DNA of 64,000 nt, from contig NZ_CP107834.1 in the NCBI RefSeq assembly GCF_036346595.1, forward strand, positions 5,828,001 to 5,892,000. The letters run 5' to 3'. The stretch comes from Streptomyces sp. NBC_00525 (GTDB lineage: Bacteria; Actinomycetota; Actinomycetes; Streptomycetales; Streptomycetaceae). Position numbers and translations under genes: made by a program. Of the stretch, positions 29,401-35,251 are shown piece by piece. Each line of letters starts with the position of its first letter. The stretch's first letter is position 1. The notes under the pieces are model-generated. The model was not told the origin of the DNA and ran no database searches. It worked only from the letters and a program-made list of their open reading frames with translations.

Positions 29401-32400
29401 CGCTCGTGTCCGCACCGGCGACCCGGGCCTCGTACGCGCGGGCCAGGTCGGTGACGAACACGTCGCTCGACTGGCCGTCCGTGGCGATGTGGTGCATCAC
29501 GACGACCAGGTGGTGCAGGGCCTCGTCCAGCCGGAACAGCGTGACGGCGAGGGGGAGTTCGCCGCGCAGGTCGAAGGAGCGGCGCCCGGCGTCGGCCATC
29601 GCGGCGTCCAGCTCGTCGGCCGTCACCTCGCGACGCTCCACGACCACGCGTGCCTCGCCGGCCGGAAGGACGCGCTGCCGCGGCTCGCCCTCGGCGGTCT
29701 CGTACACGGTGCGCAGGGGCGCGTGACGTGCGAGGACGTCGTTGAACGCGGCCTCAAGGGCATCGGTGTCCAGAACACCCGCCAGCCGTACGGCCATCGG
29801 CACGTTGTACGCGGTGCTGCTGCCCTCCAGGTCCGCGAGCAGCCACAACCGCCGCTGAGCGAACGACATCGGGGCCGCATCCCGGTCCGGTGCCTCCCCG
29901 GCGGACAGCGGCGGCAGCGCGGGGAGACCCTTCTCCGTGCCGACCTTCTCCGCCAGCCGTGCCACGGTCGGGTTCTCGAACACATCGCGGATCGTCAGCC
30001 GGACCCCGAGCACCTGGGCGATCCGGTTGGTGAGACGGGCGGCGCGGATGGAGTGCCCGCCGTGGTGGAAGAAGTCGTCGTCGATCGTCAGCTCACCGGG
30101 CGCGTCGAGCGTGCTGGTGAAGAGGCCTGTCAGGGTCTCCTCCAGCAGCGTGCGCGGGGCCCGGCCACCCGACGCCACCGCCACCGGCTCGGGGAGCGCC
30201 CGCTTGTCGATCTTGCCGTTGGGCATGAGCGGGAATCGGTCGAGAGGAGTGAGGTAGGCGGGGACGAGGTGTTCCGGGAGACGCTCGACAATGTGCCGCC
30301 GCACCTCCTCCACGGACACATCGGTGGCGACGACGTACGCGGAGAGTTGGTCGTGGTGCTTGGTGACGACGGCCTGGGTGATCTGGGGGTGGGTCAACAG
30401 CGCGGTTTCGACTTCGGCGGGTTCGATGCGGAAGCCGCGGATTTTGATCTGGTGGTCGGCGCGGCCTTCGTAGTGGAGGCGTCCGGCGGTGTCGAAGTGG
30501 GCGAGGTCGCCGGTGCGGTAGAGGCGGGAGCCGGCCGGTCCATAGGGGTGTGGGACGAAGTGCGTGGCGGTGAGGTCGGCGCGGTTGAGGTAGCCGTGCG
30601 CGAGGCCGTCGCCGGACACGTACAGCTCACCGGTAGCACCCGGCGGGCACAGGCGCAGTGCCGTGTCGAGGACGTAGAGGGGCTTGTTGACGAGCGGTGT
30701 GCCGATGGGGATGACGGCGTGGGGCTCGTCGGAGGGTTCGATGGTGTGGGTGGTGGCGTAGATCATCGCCTCCGCCGGGCCGTAGCCGTTGAGCACCCTG
30801 ATCCCAGGCCGTGCCGAGAGCAGCTTGTGCACATGGGCCGGGGAGGCGGCCTCGCCCACGGTGTACGCGGTCGTGACCGACTCGAAGGTTTCGGGGTGTT
30901 CGTCGGTGAGGTAGTTGAAGAGGCTGGCCGACAGCAGCAGGGTGGTGACCCGGTGCTTGGGGGCCAGCTCCGCGATCAGCGCCGGCTCGGGCTTCTGCCC
31001 CGGCTGGAGAACGACCCGTGCCCCGTGCAGCAGCGGCCCCCAGAACTCCAGGCTGAAGGCGTCCCAGGAAACCGGCGAGGACTGGAGGTACACCTCCTCC
31101 GGGCCGGTCGGGAGGTAGGTCTGCCCCACCAGCGTGGAGACCAGGTTGCGGTGCGAGGAGACGATGCCCTTGGGCCGTCCGGTGGACCCGGAGGTGAACA
31201 TCACGCAGGCCAGATCGTCACCGCAGATCGGCACATCGAGGTTGCCGGGGTCCTCGCCCGCCACGTCCTCCGGGCCTTCGGCGCACGTCACCCACCGGCC
31301 CTCCAGCCGCCCCGCGAGCCCCGTACGGGTCACCAGGTGGCTGATCTCCGCCTCACCGGCCGCCGAGCGCAACCGCTCGTCGGGGAAATCGGGGTCCAGC
31401 AGCACGTGTCCGGCGCCGGTCTTGAGTACGGCGATGAGCGCGGCGGCGAAGGTGGCGCCCCGCTCCAGCAGGATGCCGGCCAGGTCGCCCCGCCCCAGCC
31501 CGCGTGAACGCAGGTGCCGGGCCCACTGATTGGCGGTCGCGTTCAACTCCGCGTACGTGATGCTCTGCTCGCCGTCGATCAGCGCGACCGCGTCCGGGAA
31601 CCGTGCCGCCTGCTCCTCGAAGCGGGCCACCAGCGACACGTCGTCCCGGTCGGCCACCGCCCCGGCCCACGGCCCGAGCAGCAGCTCCCGCTCACCCTCC
31701 GACAGCACCTCCAGCTCGGCGATCCGCCGGTCACCCGGCTCCGCCGCGTCCACGGCCGCGACCAGGAAGGCGGCCAACCGGTCCAGATGGGCGGCGATGG
31801 CCTCGGTGTCGACCCCGTCCACGGGCGTGTCGAAGTCGATGCGGAAGCCGTCCGAGGCGCCCAGGTCGTACACCGTGACGTTGAGGTCCTCGACCGGGCC
31901 GCTGGTCACGTTGTGGTTGACCGTGGTGTGGCCACACACGGTCAGGTCGGCGTTGAACGCCATGATGTTGAGCACCGGGCCCGTCATCCTGCGGCCCCCG
32001 GTGAGCGTGCCCGCGTCCCGGCGCAGATCCTCGAACCGGGTCAACTGATGGCGCAGCCCGTTCTTCACCTCGGCGGACACCGCGCGCACCAGGTCGCGCA
32101 GCGTCTCGCCGGCGCCCACGCGCAGCCGCAGCGGCACGATGTTGGACGCCATCGAAGGCGTACTGCGGGCGGTCTTCGTGGTCCGTCCCGGCACCGGCAG
32201 CGCGACCGTCAACTCGTCCTGCGCCGTGACCCGGTGCAGATACACCGTGAACAGGGCGACCACCAGCACCGGCCAGGAGACCCGCTCGGCCCGCGCCACG
32301 GCACGCAGCCGGTCCGCCTCGTGCGCCGGGATCAGGACCGTACGGCGTGAGAACGGCAGCGTTCCCCGGGCGGGGGCGGCCCGGCCGGAGCCCCGGATCA

Positions 32401-33064
32401 GGCTCGGGAAGCGCTCCGGCGCACCGCTCAGGTGCTCCCGCCACCAGGCCCGGTCGGCGGCGGCCTCGTCCGAGCACCGGTAGGCGGCGTCCTCGGCGTA
32501 CACATCGGCCAGCCGGCCGAACGGGGACGCGCCCCACGGCTCACCGGCGACCGCCTGCTCGTACAGCTCGATCAACCGCTGGAGCAGCATCCCCAGCCCC
32601 GCACCGTCGGTGACCAGGTGGTGGAAGCCGCAGAAGTAGAAGGAGCGGTCCGCGGCCAGCCTGATCAGCGCACAGCGGACCGGGGGCTCGCCGGTCAGGT
32701 CGAAGGGCGCCCCGATCATCGCGTCCAGCACGTCCCAGGCCGCCCGCTCAGGATCGGCCTCGCCGCTCACATCGATGTACGGGAGGGTGCGGTCGCCCCG
32801 GTCGGTGTCGATGAGCTGCCACACGTCCTCGCCGTCGTCCTCGAAGCGGCGGATGCGCAGGACGTCCGCCTCGTCGGTGAGGCGGCGCCAGGCGGCGCCC
32901 ATCAGCTCCGGGTCGATCGGGCCGCGGATGTCCCGGCACTCGGCGACGTTGTACTTGAGGCCGGTGGGGTCCAGGGAATGGGCCGTCCAGATGTCGCGCT
33001 GGGCCACCGAGAGCGGCAACCGGAGGGTGGCCGGAGCGGGTGCGACGGTCGCGTCGGACGGCAT
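20405..33064 (-). CDS. four-module NRPS (C-A-T x4)
   Basis: This 4219-residue synthetase starts at ATG 33064 with AGGAG 5 nt upstream; the longer frame from 33289 is unsupported. Rough layout: C1 15-450, A1 470-960, T1 near 1003; C2 1066-1500, A2 1528-2011, T2 near 2051; C3 2111-2550, A3 2571-3058, T3 near 3103; C4 3161-3600, A4 3628-4108, T4 near 4153. All C domains keep HHxxxDG and all T domains keep GGHS. C1 (AQRDIWTAHSLDPTG) resembles the EntF-type first C domain rather than C2-C4, so it may accept an unusual or trans-supplied donor. By eye A1 and A2 share one specificity string (DALLYVGIY) and A3 and A4 another (DALQYGGGF), predicting an X-X-Y-Y stretch; neither code is known to me. There is no epimerase and no TE. 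The tail PALRRRT may be a docking end. Confidence 0.95.
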   Translation of the reverse strand: MPSDATVAPAPATLRLPLSVAQRDIWTAHSLDPTGLKYNVAECRDIRGPIDPELMGAAWRRLTDEADVLRIRRFEDDGEDVWQLIDTDRGDRTLPYIDVSGEADPERAAWDVLDAMIGAPFDLTGEPPVRCALIRLAADRSFYFCGFHHLVTDGAGLGMLLQRLIELYEQAVAGEPWGASPFGRLADVYAEDAAYRCSDEAAADRAWWREHLSGAPERFPSLIRGSGRAAPARGTLPFSRRTVLIPAHEADRLRAVARAERVSWPVLVVALFTVYLHRVTAQDELTVALPVPGRTTKTARSTPSMASNIVPLRLRVGAGETLRDLVRAVSAEVKNGLRHQLTRFEDLRRDAGTLTGGRRMTGPVLNIMAFNADLTVCGHTTVNHNVTSGPVEDLNVTVYDLGASDGFRIDFDTPVDGVDTEAIAAHLDRLAAFLVAAVDAAEPGDRRIAELEVLSEGERELLLGPWAGAVADRDDVSLVARFEEQAARFPDAVALIDGEQSITYAELNATANQWARHLRSRGLGRGDLAGILLERGATFAAALIAVLKTGAGHVLLDPDFPDERLRSAAGEAEISHLVTRTGLAGRLEGRWVTCAEGPEDVAGEDPGNLDVPICGDDLACVMFTSGSTGRPKGIVSSHRNLVSTLVGQTYLPTGPEEVYLQSSPVSWDAFSLEFWGPLLHGARVVLQPGQKPEPALIAELAPKHRVTTLLLSASLFNYLTDEHPETFESVTTAYTVGEAASPAHVHKLLSARPGIRVLNGYGPAEAMIYATTHTIEPSDEPHAVIPIGTPLVNKPLYVLDTALRLCPPGATGELYVSGDGLAHGYLNRADLTATHFVPHPYGPAGSRLYRTGDLAHFDTAGRLHYEGRADHQIKIRGFRIEPAEVETALLTHPQITQAVVTKHHDQLSAYVVATDVSVEEVRRHIVERLPEHLVPAYLTPLDRFPLMPNGKIDKRALPEPVAVASGGRAPRTLLEETLTGLFTSTLDAPGELTIDDDFFHHGGHSIRAARLTNRIAQVLGVRLTIRDVFENPTVARLAEKVGTEKGLPALPPLSAGEAPDRDAAPMSFAQRRLWLLADLEGSSTAYNVPMAVRLAGVLDTDALEAAFNDVLARHAPLRTVYETAEGEPRQRVLPAGEARVVVERREVTADELDAAMADAGRRSFDLRGELPLAVTLFRLDEALHHLVVVMHHIATDGQSSDVFVTDLARAYEARVAGADTSALESLPVRYADYAVWQQRVLGSPDDADSVLTRELDFWRGALAGLPEEHSLNLDRPRPVRASHRGGQVEVSLGDDLFVRVGELARAEGCTPFMVVHAALAAALTRLGAGTDLAIGSPVAGRTDEALRDLVGFFVNTLVLRTDTGGNPTFRQLLERVRTTDLDAFAHQDAPFDLVLDAVNPARSLSRHPLFQVCLTLETGTPVLALDGVRPAALRTFANGSAKFDLEFLLRTDDGQGLSGMVVFAEDVFDQSTVQRMVTVLGKVLRQALADPETRLGEIEVLSGSERELLLGPWAGAVADRDDVSLVARFEEQAARTPQAIALIDGDTHITYAELNATANQWARHLRSRGLGRGDLAGILLERGATFAAALIAVLKTGAGHVLLDPDFPDERLRSAAEEAAISHLVTRAGLADRLSGVWTTCTEGPEDVTHQDTGNLDVPICGDDLACVMFTSGSTGRPKGIVSTHRNLVSTLVGQDYLPTSPEEVYLQSSPISWDAFSLEFWGPLLHGARVVLQPGQKPEPALIADLAPKHRVTTLLLSASLFNYLTDEHPETFDSVTTAYTVGEAASPVHVHKLLTARPGIRVLNGYGPAEAMIYATTHTIEPSEKPHTVIPIGTPLVNKPLYVLDSSLRLCAPGATGELYVSGDGLAHGYLNRADLTATHFVPHPYGPAGSRLYRTGDLAHFDTAGRLHYEGRADHQIKIRGFRIEPAEVETALLTHPQVTQAVVTKHHDQLSAYVVATDVSMDDVRRHITDRLPEHLVPAYLTPLDRFPLMPNGKIDKRALPEPVAAVSSERAPQSQLEEIAVALFSQVLGTEGPVGVEDSFFAHGGHSLLAARLTNHLADALGVRLTIRDVFQHPTPARLAQYIASLKGRPALPALVAGEAGDGSDSPLSFAQRRLWLLAELDGASTAYNVPMAVRLTGTPDVDALAAALNDVAARHAPLRTVFTTVAGEPRQRVQAADRAGIVIERRSSTPERLDDDLDAATRQRFDLTTESPLRATLFDLGDGHPVLFLLFHHIATDGRSAGVFFDDLTRAYAARVSGAETSVLEPLSVQYADYAVWQQKALGSADDADSVLARELAFWQDTLADLPEEHGLTLARPRPAAASHRGGQVEVSLGDDLFVRVGELARTEGCTPFMVLHAALAAALTRLGAGTDLAIGSPVAGRTDEALRDLVGFFVNTLVLRTDTGGNPTFRQLLERVRTTDLDAFAHQDAPFDLVLDALNPTRTLSRHPLFQICLALEAGEAPTLDLGHGGTAEVRGLTNGSAKFDLEFLLRSDDNKRLHGVVVFAEDLFDRETVQRMVTVLGGVLRQVLADPETRLGEIEVLSDTERELLLGPWAGTTATIEDTSLVARFEDQAARTPQAVALIDGNTHITYAELNATANRWAHAMRARGLGRGEVAGVLLERGAVFAAAVIAVTKAGAGYTLLDPDFPDERLRSAAHDAGITLLVTDDVLGQRVAGSGPWTVVSVSGGAPADASDSNPGVPVRGDDVACVMFTSGSTGRPKGILSSHRNLVSTVTAQTYGTFGPGEVFLQCSPVSWDAFSLEFWGALLHGATTVLQPGQKPEPALIAELSQRHGVTMLQLSASLFNYLTDEHPEAFTTVTTAYTGGEAASPTHIHQLQQLSPHTTIANGYGPAESMGFTTTHTIEPSAEPHPTIPIGTPLTNKAAYILDTTLQPVPPGVTGHLYLTGHGLAHGYLNRPDLTATTFIPNPHGTPGTRLYRTGDLAHYDTHGHLHYNGRADHQLKIRGFRIEPAEIETALLTHPNITQATLTVHHDQLSAYVVTDSDTVTAEDARRHLADRLPEHMVPAYVTVLDRLPLTPNGKIDKRALPTPAVTVSSARAPQTPLEEVTVALFSQVLNTEGPVGVDDSFFAHGGHSLLAARLTNHLADALGVRLTIRDVFQHPTPARLAQHIGTLSGRPALPPLTAGTWDGDGDAPASFAQRRLWLLAELDGGSAAYNVPIAVRLTGDVDAELLTAALHDVVARHTPLRTVFSTVDGEPRQHVVPAARAQVPVEHRAVASDELDRAMADAARHVFDLRDELPVRAHLFAVDDGSSVFLLLLHHIATDGRSTAVLFDDLSRAYEARGAGADVSVLEPLPVRYADYAVWQQRVLGSPDDADSVLAQELAFWHKTLEGLPEEHALNPDRPRPARASHRGGQVEVSLGDDLFVRVGELARAEGCTPFMVVHAALAAALTRLGAGTDLAIGSPVAGRTDEALRDLVGFFVNTLVLRTHTDGNPTFRELLNRVRTTDLDAFAHQDAPFDLVLEALNPTRILSRHPLFQICLTLESGGTPELRLGEARVSAVPAVTSGAAKFDLEFLLRTEDGQGLRGTVLFAEDLFDRETVQRMVTVLREVLCQALADPDVRLDHLNVVSDTERELLLGPWAGTTATIEDTSLVARFEDQAARTPQAIALIDGDTHITYAELNATANQWARHLRAHGLGRGDLAGILLERGATFAAALIAVLKTGAGHVLLDPDFPDERLRSAAEEAAISHLVTHAGLANRINGAWTTCTEGPDDLAAHTTDNLGLPIRSQDVACVMFTSGSTGRPKGILSSHRNLVSTISAQTYGTFGPDEVFLQCSPVSWDAFSLEFWGALLHGGTTVLQPGQKPEPALIAELSQRHGVTMLQLSASLFNYLTDEHPEAFTTVTTAYTGGEAASPTHIHQLQQLSPHTTIANGYGPAESMGFTTTHTIEPSAEPHPTIPIGTPLTNKAAYILDTTLQPVPPGVTGHLYLTGHGLAHGYLNRPDLTATTFIPNPHGPAGTRLYRTGDLAHYDTHGHLHYNGRADHQLKIRGFRIEPAEIEAALLTHPNITQATLTTHRRQLSAYVVTGADSATTEEIRRHLVERLPEHMVPTYLTVLDRLPLTPNGKIDRRALPEPAAVVSQGRAPRNPLEETLVGLFARTLGAETALSIDDDFFHHGGHSLLGARLTNHIAVSLDVRLTVRDVFEHPTPARLAAHITALKSAPAAGAKKARPALRRRTETERISS
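20920..21766 (-). repeat. near-identical A-domain core, copy in module 4
   Basis: About 850 bp of the A4 domain are almost base-for-base the same as 24070-24916 in module 3, offset by 3150 bp. This covers the specificity pocket. Silent positions are also conserved, so the copies were made or homogenised recently. Confidence 0.85.
24070..24916 (-). repeat. near-identical A-domain core, copy in module 3
   Basis: Partner of 20920-21766. Flanking C-domain and loop sequences differ more, which points to gene conversion or domain duplication limited to the A core. Confidence 0.85.
27060..28060 (-). repeat. A-domain core of module 2, repeated in module 1
   Basis: Blocks of this A2 core recur in A1 at about 30200-31200 (offset about 3141 bp) with few changes, including the specificity residues. 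A shared C-domain block of about 250 bp also recurs around 22560-22800, 25710-26000 and 28870-29130. Confidence 0.75.
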
Positions 33065-33119
33065 GGGGTCTCCTGTGTGTCTCGCGGCGGAACGGGGCGG
33101 CTGAGGAGCGGGCAGTGCC

Positions 33120-33206
33120 ATACAACCGCCGGGGTCGAGCGTGGAGCGGCAGTTGTTCCGGCGGGAGGCCAGCAGTTCGACGGCACTGCGGCAGTCGGAC
33201 GGCAGC
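33120..33206 (-). promoter_or_regulatory. promoter of NRPS operon A with a six-copy heptamer array
   Basis: On the minus strand the array reads GCTGCCG (33200), ACTGCCG (33189), AGTGCCG (33181), ACTGCTG (33170), CCCGCCG (33159) and ACTGCCG (33147). Spacings are 11, 8, 11, 11 and 12 bp. After exactly 21 bp comes TTGTAT (33120-33125), a possible -10 about 55 nt before the start codon. It is the most extended array of the four related promoters. Confidence 0.65.
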
Positions 33207-33308
33207 CCCGAAACCGACCCCGTCCCGGCCGCACGGCGATATGCGCCCCCGCCCCGACCGCCCGGCCCGATCACCGCGCCGATACGCACCCCGCCCTGTG
33301 GCGGCGGC

Positions 33309-34667
33309 TCACACCGAGGCGGTCGCGCCCGCCGCCGCGCGGACCACGCACAGCACCCGGAACGCCGAGCGGCCGCCGTCCGTACTGGCCCGGATCACCC
33401 CGCCGACCAGCAACTCCCGCATCAGCCGGCCGCACTCCGGCAGCGAGCGGCCGGTGAGCCGTACGACGTCCTGGAACAGGAACTCCCCGTCGTCCAGCCG
33501 GCACAGCTCGCCGATGAGCGTCCGCTGCGCGGCCGGCAGCGCGGCGAGTGTGCGGCTCACCCGCACCTGGAGGCGGGAGCCCTCCGGACCGCCGGCCAAA
33601 TGGTCGAGCAGCGGGGCCGGGTCCGAGTCCACGATGTCGCGCAGCGTCGACAGGTCGCAGACGGTGAGCCAGGACGCGGCGGCACCGAGCGCCGCCGGAT
33701 GGCCGTCCAGGCGATGGCAGATCCAGGTCACATCGGCCAGCGCCCGCGCGTCCGGCACGATGTCGGGCCGCACCCGGCGCAGTTGGCTGAGGAAGAACCG
33801 TACGGCAGGTGCGTCGGTGTGCCCGGCCGACGGCGCGGGCGCCTCCAACGGCGAAAGCAGGAACAGGCGTTCACCCGGCACGTTCCACGGCCGCTCCCCG
33901 GTGACCAGCAGACGCAGGTCCGGGAAGGCGCGCAGCAGCCGGCTCAGCCGGCCGAAGTCGAGGGCGGTGGTGTCCACCCCGTCCAGGACGAGCACGGCAC
34001 CGCGTACCGGCGCACCGCCGTCCTGGAGGGCAACCAGCGCGTCCGCAAGACCGGGCAGCGGCTCCCCGAGCTCCCCGGGCTGCCCGCCGCCCCGCAGGAA
34101 CCGGGCGCAGGAGTCGGCGAGCCGGGGCAGCGGGTCGTCGTCGGCGCGGAGGCAGTCGGCGGTGGCGCCGTCCCCGCTGTGCCACAGCACCGGCAGCCCG
34201 GCGTCGTACAGGCGGGCGGCCGCCTCCAGCGCCAGCCGGGTCTTGCCGACGCCGCTCAGCCCGACGACCGTGACCAGCCGCTCCGCACCCGAACGCAGCT
34301 CCTCCACCACGATCCCGGTCTCCGCCTCCCGGCCGACCAGCGGATACAGCGGCACGGGCGGTGCGGCCCGCTCCATGGACAGCCGGCGCACCTCACCGCC
34401 CGCGCGCGGGCCGCTGCGGGCCGCCGCCTCCAGCGCCGTGCGGGCTCTCGGGCCGAGTCTCAGCGCGTCGGCGATGAGCCGCACCGTGTCCGTCCTGGGC
34501 CGCTGGGCCTTCCCCTTCTCCAGGTCCCGGATGGCCCGCACGCTGATGGTGGACAGGTCGGCAAGTTCCCGTTGGGTGAGGCCGATGCGGAGCCGGTGGC
34601 CGCGTATCAGGGAGCCGAGCGATGCGGAGGCGGCCGGGATGTCCTGCGGGGGGTGGCTGAGCGTCAT
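33309..34667 (-). CDS. XRE-type helix-turn-helix regulator with NB-ARC ATPase domain
   Basis: This 452-residue protein starts at ATG 34667 (AGGAG 7 nt upstream). Residues about 20-75 form an XRE/Cro helix-turn-helix (LRIGLTQRELADLSTISVRA, then DLEKGKAQRP). A P-loop ATPase of the NB-ARC/STAND type follows, with Walker A GLSGVGKT at about 165 and a Walker-B-like stretch VLVLDGVD. The usual C-terminal TPR sensor region of longer relatives is missing or reduced to a winged-helix-like end. It lies on the same strand immediately upstream of the NRPS operon A promoter, divergent from a small secreted peptide gene. Cluster-situated control is inferred; activator or repressor cannot be told. Confidence 0.85.
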   Translation of the reverse strand: MTLSHPPQDIPAASASLGSLIRGHRLRIGLTQRELADLSTISVRAIRDLEKGKAQRPRTDTVRLIADALRLGPRARTALEAAARSGPRAGGEVRRLSMERAAPPVPLYPLVGREAETGIVVEELRSGAERLVTVVGLSGVGKTRLALEAAARLYDAGLPVLWHSGDGATADCLRADDDPLPRLADSCARFLRGGGQPGELGEPLPGLADALVALQDGGAPVRGAVLVLDGVDTTALDFGRLSRLLRAFPDLRLLVTGERPWNVPGERLFLLSPLEAPAPSAGHTDAPAVRFFLSQLRRVRPDIVPDARALADVTWICHRLDGHPAALGAAASWLTVCDLSTLRDIVDSDPAPLLDHLAGGPEGSRLQVRVSRTLAALPAAQRTLIGELCRLDDGEFLFQDVVRLTGRSLPECGRLMRELLVGGVIRASTDGGRSAFRVLCVVRAAAGATASV

Positions 34668-35014
34668 GAAACGACTCCTGCTCGTCGGGGAGGAGCACCC
34701 CGGAAGCGGCTGCGGGCCGGGGTGCCGTGGAGGACGGCTGTCGTGCCTTGCTGCTGCCGCCATGCTCCGCGCACCGCCTATCCGGAAGGCATCGCGCCGC
34801 CAACGCCGGTACGGCCCGCCCCACCGGCGCCGTGATAGCGGGCCCGTACGGGGGAAGGGCAGGTCAGCGGCCCGCGATCGTGGGAGCGCGACCAGCGGAA
34901 GCCGGCTCCAGCGCCGTGATAGCGGGGCGATAGGGGCGGGGGCGGTGCCGTGAATCCGGCTGTTCCTAGCTTGGTGTCCAGAAGGAAACGGAACACCGAC
35001 GAAGGGACAGTCCG
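34668..35014. promoter_or_regulatory. divergent control region between XRE/NB-ARC regulator and small peptide gene
   Basis: These 347 bp hold no gene. Two copies of GCGCCGTGATAGCGGG begin at 34827 and 34911, exactly 84 bp apart (eight helical turns). The second copy continues as GCGATAGGGGCGGGGGCGG. The minus strand has a related GGATAGGCGG at 34784-34793, upstream of the regulator gene. A possible -10 for the peptide gene is TAGCTT (34967-34972), flanked by the inverted repeat TGTTCC (34961) and GGAACA (34990). These are candidate operators for the cluster regulators. Confidence 0.5.
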
Positions 35015-35215
35015 ATGACGAAGAACACCACCACCCGCAACGCCCTCCGCGCCGCCTTCGCCACCGTCGCCGTCGTGATCGTCACCGGCATCGGCGTCCA
35101 GGCCGGCTGGGCCGACGACGCCTCCGGCACCGGCACCCAGCCGACCGGCACCAGCAGCACCGCGACGCCCGCCCCGACCACCACCGGCTCCACCGACAAC
35201 AACCCCTGGGACTGA
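35015..35215 (+). CDS. small secreted peptide, possible signal
   Basis: This 66-residue peptide has a basic N-terminus and a hydrophobic segment (residues 13-30) ending in QAGWA, then a short Ser/Thr/Pro/Gly-rich mature part that finishes DNNPWD. The pattern fits a secretory signal peptide with cleavage after AGWA, leaving about 34 residues. GAAGGGAC precedes the ATG as ribosome binding site. It is transcribed away from the XRE/NB-ARC regulator and lies upstream of the convergent SARP-type gene. No family was recognised. An exported peptide read back by a neighbouring STAND-type regulator is a possibility, by analogy with peptide-sensing systems. It occupies the position of afsS beside afsR but does not resemble AfsS. 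Confidence 0.65.
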   Translation: MTKNTTTRNALRAAFATVAVVIVTGIGVQAGWADDASGTGTQPTGTSSTATPAPTTTGSTDNNPWD

Positions 35216-35251
35216 CCTCCCCCGAATCGCCCCGGAGTTGGCGCAGGGACT

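Noticed and set aside
20404..33064. Regularly spaced long repeats that might be taken for a CRISPR array or mobile elements
   Set aside because: The period is about 3.15 kb and coincides with NRPS modules. Repeats are coding and in frame, with no short spacers, terminal inverted repeats or transposase.
33065..33289. N-terminal extension of the four-module NRPS to 33289
   Set aside because: It overlaps the promoter array, has no ribosome binding site and shows no conserved sequence; ATG 33064 is preceded by AGGAG.
35015..35215. The small peptide gene as an afsS homolog
   Set aside because: Position beside a SARP-type gene is similar, but the sequence is a signal peptide plus Ser/Thr/Pro tail. 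It lacks AfsS repeats and is convergent with the SARP-type gene.
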